Below are positions 23,692-31,777 of a stretch of 64,000 nt of DNA, in pieces. The notes below the pieces were generated by a model that was given only the letters and a program-made list of their open reading frames with translations, searched no databases and was not told the DNA's origin. Position 1 is the first letter of the stretch. Each line of letters opens with the position of its first letter. Source of the stretch: Aldehydirespirator sp965221185 (lineage in GTDB: Bacteria > Actinomycetota > Acidimicrobiia > Acidimicrobiales > Aldehydirespiratoraceae); NCBI GenBank assembly GCA_965221185.1, contig OZ244866.1, positions 3,224,001 to 3,288,000 of the forward strand, given 5' to 3'. The translations under genes were made by a program, and so were the position numbers.

Positions 23692-23846
23692 GCCTTCGGG
23701 AAGTACCGGTAGCGAGTCCTGCGCGAGGCCCGTCACGAACATGACCCATCTCCAGCGGTCGCTGGCCCCAGCGCTATTCCGGGACTACAAGAAGACTGAA
23801 GTAGAATTCCTTGCAGAGTTCCCCGAGTGTCGGAGCAGCCACACAG

Positions 23847-24338
23847 ATGAGCGAGAGGCACATGGACCCGAAGTTGAATGGCCGCTGCTTGCGTGCCGCG
23901 CAGATGACCCCCGAGATAATCGCAAAGCGCCTCGGCGTGTCACCGAGCAAGGTCCGCGAGCGGTTGTGGGAGCAAGAACGGCGCAGTGGCCGCTCAAGCC
24001 TGACTAAACGCGCCCTCGACGATAACCCGCTCATTCGCGCGAGTACAGCGGCTAGTCGAAAGTGCTCGAGGCGGATGTTGGAGCAGCTCGTTCATGACAG
24101 CGAATGGTTAGTGCGCGCGGCGGCTGCTTCCAACGAACTGTGCCCACCCGATCTCTTACGCCGCCTAGCCGCTGATTGCGACTTCTCCGTGCGCGCCGCG
24201 GCTGCGCGTAACGCAGGTTGCCCACTACCTGCCATTGTCCGTCTCGCAAGTGACCCTGACGCGGAAGTTCGCGAAGCCGCGCAGGGAAACCCGTGCCTTC
24301 CGCAACAGGTGGGAAGACGCAAAGGGAGGCTGGCCTAG
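23847..24338 (+). CDS. Small LRV-repeat protein with N-terminal HTH-like segment
   Basis: 163 aa from ATG 23847 (MSERHMDPKL); 23862 is an alternative start. Residues 18-45 (MTPEIIAKRLGVSPSKVRER) look like a helix-turn-helix. From about 60 there are three to four leucine-rich-repeat-variant units: NPLIRASTAASRKCSRRML, SEWLVRAAAASNELCP, DFSVRAAAARNAGCPLPAI. It is paralogous to 40486-40941, and the repeats resemble those in the operon at 33-40 kb. Role unknown; LRV arrays usually form superhelical binding surfaces. Confidence 0.75.
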   Translation: MSERHMDPKLNGRCLRAAQMTPEIIAKRLGVSPSKVRERLWEQERRSGRSSLTKRALDDNPLIRASTAASRKCSRRMLEQLVHDSEWLVRAAAASNELCPPDLLRRLAADCDFSVRAAAARNAGCPLPAIVRLASDPDAEVREAAQGNPCLPQQVGRRKGRLA

Positions 24339-24610
24339 CCCCGCCCCTCCGACGGATCCGTCCTCCATCCCTAGTGCCCGCGCGCGCGTAGAGTGAACCA
24401 TCACTTTGTTGAGGCCGCGAGGTCGCGACGGAACGGACCCAGCGGGACCAGCATGGGACGTGCTCAGATGGACGAGAGCAACTTCGCGGCGAGGCGGGTT
24501 TACTCGCAGCGGCTTGTTGCGGGCGCCGTGGACAGCGCTAGACCCATTGGATTGACGAGCAGGCGGTCAGTCCTTCGCGACTTGGGCGCCATTGACGCGG
24601 GAGTGGAGCA

Positions 24611-25204
24611 ATGTCCCTAGGCGAGGCGTTTCCGGATGATGCGATTGCAGACTTCTCGATACAGACGGAACTGGATGTGCGCGAGATGGGCCTGGCGAAC
24701 CACGGGGCGGTGGACCTCGGGATGCAGATCTGGTCCAAGGGCCTAGTCGCCGGGATCAGCTTCGCGGCGCAGCCCTATGCGGTGGGTGTGTGGCTCGCGG
24801 GTGAGACCGTGGAGGTCGCAGTGGACGCCGGGCTGGTCACCATTTGCCACCGCGGCGTTGTGGTGGCCACCCACGCCCAGCGGCACCGGCCCGACAAGCA
24901 AGCCAAGGCCTTGAGGCGCAAACCCCGAGCCCCGCGCAGTGCGAGGCCTCGTCAGCCGACGGTGGGCCAGGTCGTGACCCGCAAGGTCGACTCGGCGGGC
25001 TGCGTCTCGTTCGCGGGGGTCAGCTACCGCGCCGGCAGAGCCCATCGGGGACGCCAGGCGCAGGTCGCGATCGTCGACGCCACCGTGGAGATCACCGCGG
25101 GCGGCGAGGTCCTGCGAGTCCATGCCGTCAAGCACGATCGCAGCCGTGAGCACGGCGCGTTCGCCAACGCCGGCGGCCGCCCGTCGCGCATCAACGCCGC
25201 CTGA
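24611..25204 (+). pseudogene. IS481-type transposase C-terminal fragment
   Basis: Two beta-barrel-like units occur, SFAAQPYAVGVWLAGETVEV and SFAGVSYRAGRAHRGRQ. The ending GAFANAGGRPSRINAA is characteristic of the C-terminus of integrase-core (IS481-like) transposases. The DDE core is missing and the first 40 residues are unrelated. Terminal sequences with TGTAACA motifs follow (25215-25265). Confidence 0.65.
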
Positions 25205-25653
25205 AACCTGCGCCAGGCTGTAACACAGCTACCGGAGCCAACCTGTAACACGGGTACCGGAACTTGACACCCGAGGCCGGAGCTGGGGGACCGGCGGGTT
25301 GTGCAGGTGTCATTCCAGCAGTCCACTGTGGCACCGGCGGACGATCTGCATGTGCTTGGCCGTCGCGACGGCGAGGAGGAGCCATCGCTGGAGACGTGGA
25401 TCGCGGTTCGCAGACGTGTGCGGTTCACGCTCGGGGACGAGCGCACCGGGGCTGGAGCGAAATCACAAACCCCGAGGTCAGCGTTTTCGCGCTGAGGTGT
25501 GGCCGGAACGCGATTTGCCGAGTTTCGGAACGCGAAGCGGGTGATTATGGAACGCGCTGATGACCAGTCCGGGCCTCTCAGGGGCAGGTAGCAATTTCAT
25601 CGCGGCTGGCTAGCACTGGCGGGTTTATGTGGGCTCCTGCGCTGAGCTTTCTG
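25205..25653. other. IS-end debris, no gene seen
   Basis: It contains repeated CTGTAACACxG motifs near 25219 and 25247, then CGGAACGCG motifs near 25503 and 25533. These look like ends of different IS remnants. Frames are Arg/Gly-rich shadows. Confidence 0.4.
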
Positions 25654-25857
25654 TCAAGTCGCTACGCGTTCTTGGTAGCACCCGAAGCACTCATGCCCCA
25701 GCACGAGACACATGCCGCACTGCAACTCGGGGTGTTCTTTGCGGCAGTTGCCGCCGTACTCGCAGAGGTCGCAGGATCCGTCGGTCTCGCAGAGTTTCAT
25801 CGGCCCCAGATTACAGAGGGGTTGCAGGGTAGGCGAGCCACATACAGTGCCTGACAT
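25654..25857 (-). CDS. Small Cys-rich protein
   Basis: From ATG 25857, 67 aa, or from ATG 25800, 48 aa. The conserved part holds ten cysteines in CETDGSCDLCEYGGNC, CGMC and ECFGC patterns plus two His, suggesting a zinc- or FeS-binding microdomain. No Shine-Dalgarno stands out, and IS debris lies on one side. The Cys spacing is too regular for a random frame, but the family is unknown. Confidence 0.45.
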   Translation of the reverse strand: MSGTVCGSPTLQPLCNLGPMKLCETDGSCDLCEYGGNCRKEHPELQCGMCLVLGHECFGCYQERVAT

Positions 25858-25974
25858 GGCCCAGCACTGCGAGCATCCAGCCGTCATCGCCGTAGCCGAC
25901 GCGTTGACCAGCCTGATCGGGCCGGTGCCAGCACCGAGTATCGAGCCAGCGGACTGCTCGCCATGGAGTGACAA

Positions 25975-26372
25975 ATGCGGATGATCCCGGTGATAACCAA
26001 GCCGCTCTCAAGGCTCGTGCGGGTGAGGATGCTCACATGGGAGATCCGGCTGAGAATGAAGGTGCTACACGACGATCTAGATGTCTGGTTCCCGGAATGG
26101 GCAGCGCCAGCCGACAGTTCACCTTGGGGCCGGACGCGGGCACACGAGAGCGGTCTTGCGCCGCTCGGATCCGGCAGAGTCATGCATGTGGTCGAGGCGG
26201 AGGGGAATCTGCGCCTCGATGCGGTTCATGTTTCTTCGCCGTGCTGCGGGCGGCGACGCAGGCCCGAAGCGTCTACGCGCTCTATGTGATGTGCAGGGCG
26301 ACCATCGAGGCATGCGCGTTCGCCTCATGGGTATTCGATCCAGAGGTCGAACCGGCCGAGCGCTGGAGCTGA
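25975..26372 (+). pseudogene. Frameshifted fragment of a helical protein
   Basis: One frame gives DDLDVWFPEWAAPADSSPWG and MHVVEAEGNLRLD. The sense then continues in another frame from about 26225 as FFAVLRAATQARSVYALY and CRATIEACAFASWVFDP, which ends shortly after. The R-A-T-x-E-A-C/A helix with nearby W-x-x-D-P resembles DUF5677/HEPN-like proteins. It is cut at both ends. Confidence 0.45.
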
Positions 26373-26504
26373 CCCGGTTTCGTTGACTCTGACGCTGGGA
26401 TCCTTGGAGGGTCCAGACGGGAGTCAACTGTGCGAGGACATACTCGTGCGCCGTATCCGTCGGAATGCAGGTCCGAGTGGTCCGGAGTGTTGTTGACGGC
26501 AGCG

Positions 26505-26897
26505 TCAGCTACAGCGGTCCTTGTCGCCGCGTGACAGCAACAAGACGGACATCGTCACGACACCCGACGGGTCAGCGATATAGGGATTGCTGCTCTCGCC
26601 GCTCCAGCCGGCGTCGCTTCTTGCGGAGGAACGCCCATAGGAGCCGGCGCGCTCATGGTCCCCCATCCACGACCTGAATTCGGGTTTGACGACGTCTGGG
26701 TCTATTGCGATCACAGCGATGTTGTCGGCAGTGAGAGAGTCGTAGCCGCCCTCGTAGCCGTCTACGACCACCGGCATTGCGGCGTCGCAGTCCGAGAGGG
26801 CCTCGATCAACTCTGCGACGGTGACCGGCGGACGGCGCCATTGCAGCGCAGACTCGGGCGATTTGGCTTGTGATGTCATCGATGACAGGGCCTCCAT
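26505..26897 (-). CDS. Conserved hypothetical (VxELIEAL...VVDGYEGGYD family)
   Basis: 130 aa from ATG 26897 (26879 is an alternative). PVTVAELIEALSDCDAAMPV followed by VVDGYEGGYDSL is a pattern I know from small phage- and plasmid-borne proteins of unknown function. The C-terminal half is Ser/Gly-rich. It probably belongs to the minus-strand unit beginning at 28908; the gap to the next gene is 137 bp. Confidence 0.6.
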   Translation of the reverse strand: MEALSSMTSQAKSPESALQWRRPPVTVAELIEALSDCDAAMPVVVDGYEGGYDSLTADNIAVIAIDPDVVKPEFRSWMGDHERAGSYGRSSARSDAGWSGESSNPYIADPSGVVTMSVLLLSRGDKDRCS

Positions 26898-27034
26898 TCT
26901 CGGGGTTGCAGCCCGCAGTCGAGCCTATGTCGACGATGTGACGGTCCTCACTGAAGGCACCCGATGACAAACCACTCGTCCACCGCCGCACCACCCATCC
27001 CGCCGCTCCGAATCGTGGTCATGCCGGCGCCCTG

Positions 27035-27523
27035 CTAGTGCGCCCCGCCAGACGCCGATTCTGCAAGCCGCGCCACCGTCAACTCGGCCTCCCGCTTGAT
27101 ACGTGACAACGCAGCCTGGGCTTCGGGATCAGCCAACAAGTACTCGCCCGTTTCGCAAAGACTGAGAACATGCGCCTCGTCCTCTGGTGAGCACCTCGGA
27201 CCCTCGGCTATCAGGCGTTGCTTGATCTCATCCGCAACGGACGGGTTCGCGAGCCACAGTATGCGGGAGCGTTCGTTGTAGTAACGCACCAGCCGCGGAT
27301 CGGGCGAGTGCCTACCCACGAAGGCCTCGATCGCCAAGAGGCTGCGCATCTCCTGTTCGGGGCTGCAGCGTGGTGTGAGATAGCGTGGCCTCCGATACGC
27401 GAGGCGCAGGGCTCTACGGACGCGATAGAGCGCATACTCGTCCATGACGCGCAGCCTCTGGAACCGCCGATCCATGATCAGTGGCGGACGTTCTCCGTCA
27501 ATGTTTCGGATCAGGCGTCGCAT
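27035..27523 (-). CDS. Hypothetical protein, 162 aa, in the phosphoesterase operon
   Basis: ATG 27523 is preceded by GAGGAGAG at good spacing and lies 2 bp after the previous stop. The protein is Arg-rich and helical (MRRLIRNIDGERPPLIMDRR, VMDEYALYRVRRALRLAYRR, AQAALSRIKREAELTVARL). It has no membrane segment and no motif I recognise. Tight coupling to the zincin gene suggests a joint role. Confidence 0.65.
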   Translation of the reverse strand: MRRLIRNIDGERPPLIMDRRFQRLRVMDEYALYRVRRALRLAYRRPRYLTPRCSPEQEMRSLLAIEAFVGRHSPDPRLVRYYNERSRILWLANPSVADEIKQRLIAEGPRCSPEDEAHVLSLCETGEYLLADPEAQAALSRIKREAELTVARLAESASGGAH

Positions 27524-27525
27524 GG

Positions 27526-27648
27526 CTAGCTCTCCTCGCCGACAAACGTGTTGTCCACCCAATCCAATCGAGGGAGTGAGACAAGCAGTCCAGCAACGGC
27601 GCGCGGGCTCCGCCTGCGGGTGAGCGGCCGGGGGGCGAGGTGGTTCAT
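27526..27648 (-). CDS. Coupled microprotein, 40 aa
   Basis: ATG 27648 overlaps the zincin stop as ATGA (27645-27648), and its TAG lies 2 bp before the next ATG. The product is MNHLAPRPLTRRRSPRAVAG then LLVSLPRLDWVDNTFVGEES. The perfect junctions on both sides suggest it is translated, although it could be a coupling spacer only. Confidence 0.45.
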   Translation of the reverse strand: MNHLAPRPLTRRRSPRAVAGLLVSLPRLDWVDNTFVGEES

Positions 27649-28298
27649 TGCAAAGACGCGGATATTCCCGCCTGGTTCAGGCGTCGCTCGATGCGCCCGA
27701 GTGCTCCAGCGGCCTGATCGCTGTGCCTTTGGGTCGGCGCGATGTCGATGCCGTCCAGCAGCGCCGCGGACGCGGCCAGTGCCCTGTCCCTGAGGGCTAG
27801 ATCGTTCTTGGACCTGGAGGCCTTCTGCCTCATCCAGTGCTCGAGGTATGCATTGGTGCGCCTGTCTGCGTCCAGTCCGACTCGTCGGCACGCCTGCTGG
27901 GCCACGAGGGCGGCGACGGCCTCATAGGACGCTGGTGCTCGTCGGTAGTCCTCCATCGGGAGCGCCTTCCTCCACGGATCGTGAATGTGCGCCAGCTCGT
28001 GGGCCGCGGTGTGTACCAGCGACGGCCAGCTCTGGTCAGGGCTGAGAGTGATCCGCTTGTCCTCGGGCTCATACAGGCCCAGCGCGCCGCCAGCAACGGC
28101 AGCGAAGCGGACCTCTACCCCCAGCGATTCGATGTGGGCAACGAGACGGCGAGCGACTTGGCGGGCCTGGTCTTGGTCCCCCACGACAGGGTGAGAGTTG
28201 GGCTGATCGTTGAAAGCTCCGCCCTGGCCGCTCTCGTTGCCCCACATGACCCACTTGAGGCGATGGGCAAATGCACGCGACCGCGACGCTTTAGGCAT
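27645..28298 (-). CDS. ArdC/ImmA-like zincin metallopeptidase
   Basis: 217 aa from ATG 28298, overlapping the upstream phosphoesterase stop by 8 bp. HTAAHELAHI (HExxH at about residues 100-104) is followed by ASYEAVAALVAQQACRRVGL and NAYLEHW. This is the E-x-x-A-x-V-A ... G-L-D ... A-Y-x-x-W order of the MPTase-PolyVal/ArdC peptidase. The N-terminal 60 residues are not the ArdC ssDNA-binding domain, so this is a peptidase-only version. Anti-restriction or repressor cleavage are plausible roles in a mobile setting; both are inference. Confidence 0.75.
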   Translation of the reverse strand: MPKASRSRAFAHRLKWVMWGNESGQGGAFNDQPNSHPVVGDQDQARQVARRLVAHIESLGVEVRFAAVAGGALGLYEPEDKRITLSPDQSWPSLVHTAAHELAHIHDPWRKALPMEDYRRAPASYEAVAALVAQQACRRVGLDADRRTNAYLEHWMRQKASRSKNDLALRDRALAASAALLDGIDIAPTQRHSDQAAGALGRIERRLNQAGISASLQ

Positions 28299-28908
28299 CG
28301 GCGGGCTCGTAGCTGGGGCAGGGGATGCGCGCCGGACCGGACCGGATGACCTCACAGATGGTGTCGTCGCTGACCGGAGCGAAGTGCCAGGCATCCACAC
28401 CGATATTGATCTGCTTGCCGTCTTGGCGCCATCTCTCGTGGATGTGGCCACACAGCAGCCAGCCGCCTGTGTCTTTGAGCCGCCACTGGGCGAACTTGAC
28501 GGGCCGGCCCGGAATGCCCGGTTCGTAGGGGAAGTGGTTGAGTTGCACCGTCTCGCCGGCCAGCTCGACCGGGTCGGGATCATCGATGATGCGCGCGATG
28601 CCGCCCAAGTCGAAATAGGCAGCGACCTGGTTGGGGCCCTTCTTCTGGCCCTTCCAGCAAGCGTCGTGGTTGCCGGGCACCAGGACCTTGTGGCCCTTGA
28701 GGCGCGACACGTGCGCCGCAAGGTTGACGGTGAGCTGGCCCAGCACCAGATCACCGAGGATCCACACCTCGTCGCCGTCGGCGACGACATCGTTCCAGCG
28801 CTCCACCATGGCGCGGTTCATGGCGTCCGCGTTCGCGAACGGGCGCGCGCAGTACCCGATGATCTTCTCGTGCCCGAAGTGGTGATCAGAAGTCCACCAT
28901 CTACCCAT
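28291..28908 (-). CDS. Calcineurin-like metallophosphoesterase (COG4186-like), copy 2
   Basis: 205 aa from ATG 28908 with all metal motifs: DHHFGH, GDLVLG, GNHD, NHFPYE, CGHIHERW. Most residues match 3285-3899, including MGRWWTSDHHFGH and the ending ADA. Unlike copy 1 it heads an operon with an ArdC-like zincin and two small genes. In-frame extension to 29394 overlaps a divergent gene and is not credible. The enzyme is presumably a nucleotide or nucleic-acid phosphoesterase. Confidence 0.9.
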   Translation of the reverse strand: MGRWWTSDHHFGHEKIIGYCARPFANADAMNRAMVERWNDVVADGDEVWILGDLVLGQLTVNLAAHVSRLKGHKVLVPGNHDACWKGQKKGPNQVAAYFDLGGIARIIDDPDPVELAGETVQLNHFPYEPGIPGRPVKFAQWRLKDTGGWLLCGHIHERWRQDGKQINIGVDAWHFAPVSDDTICEVIRSGPARIPCPSYEPADA

Positions 28909-29034
28909 GGATTCCACCGTACCGACCTGCTGTGACACCTCACGACGGCGACCCGCCGGGCCGTGTCGTAGCGACCCCGTAGGCTCTTGCGGGTGCAGTG
29001 GCCTCCGCTGTCCTCTAAGGATCGGGAATTCCTG

Positions 29035-29901
29035 ATGCGGTTCAAGTTCCGGCCCCAGCAGGCCTGGGACGACGACACTGCAGTCGCCGACGCGGCGGTT
29101 GCGCGGGTCATGGTGTTGGGCGACATCCACAACAATCGCCAGGCCCTCGACGCGGCGATGCGAACCGCAGCCGAGGAGGGCTGCGACGCATTGGTGCAGG
29201 TCGGAGACTTCTGGCTGCAGGACTCTGGCTGGAGTCGCTTCGCCCCCGAATATGCCGGTGCGATGTCCACGGCGGTGCATGCCGCGATGCCGGTGGTGGT
29301 GATCGACGGCAACCACGAGGTGTGGCCGTGCCTCACGGAGTTCCAGCGACGAGACGACACCAGCGCCGCTCGCACCAAGAACAGGCCGCTGCATCTGGGC
29401 GGTTCACTGTGGTGGGCTGACCGCGGCAGCGTCTGGACCTGGGCAGGGCGACGCTTCGGCGCGCTCGGCGGCACCGTGTCGCCTGACAAGTGGATCCCCG
29501 CGGTAGCGAGGCACCGCTGGGATGAGGAAGCAACCACACAACACGACCTCGACCGCCTCATCGGCAACACTCCCGACGGTCTCGATGTGCTCATTTGCCA
29601 TGACGCGCCCGAAGGCACCTCAGGCCTGGTGAGCGGACTGCCCTGGGACATGCCAACCGGCCTGCAACGCCGAGCCGACGACATGAGAACGCTGCTTCGA
29701 TCAGCAGTCGACGCCACCTCACCGGAGCTGGTGTTCCACGGCCACTGGCACCAACAGAACCGATGCCACCTCAACAACGGCGCCACAGAAGTCATCGGGC
29801 TCGCGGCCGACGGGCATCCCCCGAGCGCGGCCGTGCTGTCGATCAGGAACCTGACAGCCGAATACGTGGACCCGTTCCAGCGCTCACACCACCGGGCCTA
29901 G
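29035..29901 (+). CDS. Calcineurin-like metallophosphoesterase, second family
   Basis: 288 aa from ATG 29035 (TTG 28987 possible), divergent from copy 2. Motifs: VLGDIHNN, VGDFWLQ, DGNHEVW, CHDAPEG and HGHWHQQN, a complete dinuclear-metal set. It is larger than and only distantly related to the COG4186-like pair, and closer to Ser/Thr-phosphatase- or Ap4A-hydrolase-like enzymes. The shared promoter region with copy 2 (28909-29034) suggests co-regulation. Confidence 0.85.
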   Translation: MRFKFRPQQAWDDDTAVADAAVARVMVLGDIHNNRQALDAAMRTAAEEGCDALVQVGDFWLQDSGWSRFAPEYAGAMSTAVHAAMPVVVIDGNHEVWPCLTEFQRRDDTSAARTKNRPLHLGGSLWWADRGSVWTWAGRRFGALGGTVSPDKWIPAVARHRWDEEATTQHDLDRLIGNTPDGLDVLICHDAPEGTSGLVSGLPWDMPTGLQRRADDMRTLLRSAVDATSPELVFHGHWHQQNRCHLNNGATEVIGLAADGHPPSAAVLSIRNLTAEYVDPFQRSHHRA

Positions 29902-30388
29902 GCCAGCCCCAAACCCGCGGATCGGCTCGGGACCACCGCGCGGTCTGACTCGAAGACGAACGGCCGCCACGGCCAGCTGGATCAAGTGCAAGATCCCTGC
30001 GTCACACCGCAAATGCCCAGCCGATGGTCGACCTGCCCGCCCGTCCAACTCGACCTGAGTCCGGAAGGTGTAGACATCACCGCGGCAGTGACAGTGGCGT
30101 TGTCTCCAAGCCCGAGCGTTCGGGCTGCGTCGAGAACTCGGCCCGCGATCGTCCGCCTGAGCGCTACAGAATGCCGATGCGCCCACGGAGCAGATGAGGC
30201 TGCGCCGGCAGACTGGAGTTCGACCGCGACATCGTAGGTATGAGATTCCCTTCTGGCTGGGACGGGACCGGTGACCGCGGAGACAGCGTCACAAGCGGCG
30301 GCATCAACAGCACCCGGTCTCGGGGAGCGGGGGTCCGAGCGATTTAGGCCGTGGACGGCGTAGGACGACTGCGGCTAGCGTTGTGTCT
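29902..30388. other. Intergenic, no gene seen
   Basis: No frame has convincing codon bias on either strand; the open frames are Arg/Pro-rich. A structured leader for the next gene begins at its right end. Confidence 0.5.
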
Positions 30389-30529
30389 GCCGTTCAACGT
30401 CGGGGGTTTGCCGAAACCCCTGATGCAATCCAAGCCAAGTAGTGGTCGTGGCATTGCCACGGCTCCCTCCGGGGCAAGGGTTGCACGGCGTTGAACGGCA
30501 TTCGATGCCCGACCACACCGGAGGGAGCC
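30389..30529 (+). promoter_or_regulatory. Structured 5' leader with mutually exclusive stems over the ribosome site
   Basis: There are three long inverted pairs: GCCGTTCAACG 30389-30399 with 30489-30499; GTGGTCGTGGCAT 30442-30454 with ATGCCCGACCAC 30505-30516 (one bulge); and GGCTCCCTCCGG 30461-30472 with CCGGAGGGAGCC 30518-30529. The last pair buries the GGAGGGAG ribosome site of ATG 30533. The arms interleave, so not all can form at once without pseudoknots. There is also a local hairpin GGGGTTT/AAACCCC at 30403-30420. Confidence 0.6.
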
Positions 30530-30532
30530 ACC

Positions 30533-31678
30533 ATGGCTCGGACCCGCTTCGTTGTCGTTGCGATGCTCGCTGCCGTCCTGCTCGCCGCGGGGTGCGGCGG
30601 CGATGACACCCCGCCAGAGCCCGAATACTCGCAGACCCCCAGCGTGACGGAGCCTGCCACGGGCGATCTTGTCGGGCCGGGCACAACCACCGTGCGTGAC
30701 AGCGCACAGCGCACTGACCAGCTGATTGCTGGCGCTGTTGGCGAGGCTGCCTCTGCGGCACCGCCGCGGCTGGGCGACAGGTTCTCGTGGTGCGCGGACA
30801 TCCCAGCCATCTGGGCAAGACAGGCCCAAGCACAGGCACGGGCTGACGCTGCGGAAGCCGCCTATCTGGCCGCGATGGACGTCTACGATTCCGCTACAGA
30901 CGAACTGGATAAGGCTGAGGCATCCCATATCGCTGAGTCGGCCCTTGATCACTATGAGGATCTCAGGTCTGATCTAGAGGACGCCACCTCCGACGCCGTC
31001 AAGCTGCTCACACCTGGGTTCAGTGGGGCGGATGAGACTCGGGGCATCGCACTCGAACGGGCCCGAGACGCATACCGCGCCAGTGCAGATCCGATTGTGC
31101 TGAGATTGTTGTCGGTGGGAAGCAGCACATCCCCAGGACGGTCAGCGCCGGTTCAAGACACCGCCATTGAGCTTCTTGATTTTGACACGGCGTCCGATTC
31201 CATCCAACGCCGTCGAAGCGAAATCGAAGACCTGATAGTGCCCATCAGTTCCGCGTATCAAGCCATGCTTGACGGCCAGAGGGCTATCGGCGCCGCCGAG
31301 CGGCCCAGCGAGGTGGAGGTCGGCTTTCAGCAAGTGCTGGATGCCGCAGCAGAACTGCAGGAACTCAATGGGCGTGTCCGCACCGCTCTCGACAGAGCCA
31401 GCGATGCACGCGAGTGGCACGAGTTACACGCACGCGAGGCATTGGATGCGGGTGAGATCACTTCGGAGGAGTACGACGGGGACACGGAGTTCATTCTGTT
31501 CGCCACCCGTGTTCTCTACACGATTGCCGAACCGGCCCTTGATGAGGCTGTCCAGTTCGCGACCGTCACCCGCGAGACTGAGGAGGACGTCGCGGAAAGG
31601 GCGCGGGTCTTCGCTGTCACCGACCCAGACGGGATGGCGGCATTCTGGGGATCGCTCAGCGAGTCATGCCAGCCATAA
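30533..31678 (+). CDS. Helical lipoprotein, paralogue of 57374-58975
   Basis: 381 aa from ATG 30533, with GGAGGGAG at good distance. A lipoprotein signal ends LAAGC (residue 21) and a short polar linker follows. Next comes a long Ala/Glu/Asp/Arg helical body with LGDRFSWCADIPAIW, YDSATDELDKAEASH, GIALERARDAYRAS and the end GMAAFWGSLSESC. The same landmarks occur in the 533-aa lipoprotein at 57374-58975. Two Cys are conserved near the ends. It is probably an extracytoplasmic coiled-coil; function unknown. Translation is probably controlled by the upstream leader. Confidence 0.8.
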   Translation: MARTRFVVVAMLAAVLLAAGCGGDDTPPEPEYSQTPSVTEPATGDLVGPGTTTVRDSAQRTDQLIAGAVGEAASAAPPRLGDRFSWCADIPAIWARQAQAQARADAAEAAYLAAMDVYDSATDELDKAEASHIAESALDHYEDLRSDLEDATSDAVKLLTPGFSGADETRGIALERARDAYRASADPIVLRLLSVGSSTSPGRSAPVQDTAIELLDFDTASDSIQRRRSEIEDLIVPISSAYQAMLDGQRAIGAAERPSEVEVGFQQVLDAAAELQELNGRVRTALDRASDAREWHELHAREALDAGEITSEEYDGDTEFILFATRVLYTIAEPALDEAVQFATVTRETEEDVAERARVFAVTDPDGMAAFWGSLSESCQP

Positions 31679-31777
31679 ACCGGATGCGACGGCTGGATCA
31701 TCGTTGGGCAAAGACCGGGTCTGCTCCTGTGATCGCTCGTACCAGACTCAAGTCAGGTGCCGTTACTGTCTCCCAGA

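Noticed and set aside
23234..23749. Gly/Arg- or Pro-rich ORFs over the 54/63-bp repeats
   Set aside because: Low-complexity translations on both strands caused by repeat length divisible by three; no ribosome site.
28291..29394. Long start for phosphoesterase copy 2
   Set aside because: The extension overlaps the divergent gene and lacks family similarity; MGRWWTSDHH at 28908 matches the start of copy 1.
30344..30952. 202-codon minus-strand ORF over the lipoprotein leader
   Set aside because: Shadow of the lipoprotein gene and its structured leader; no ribosome site.
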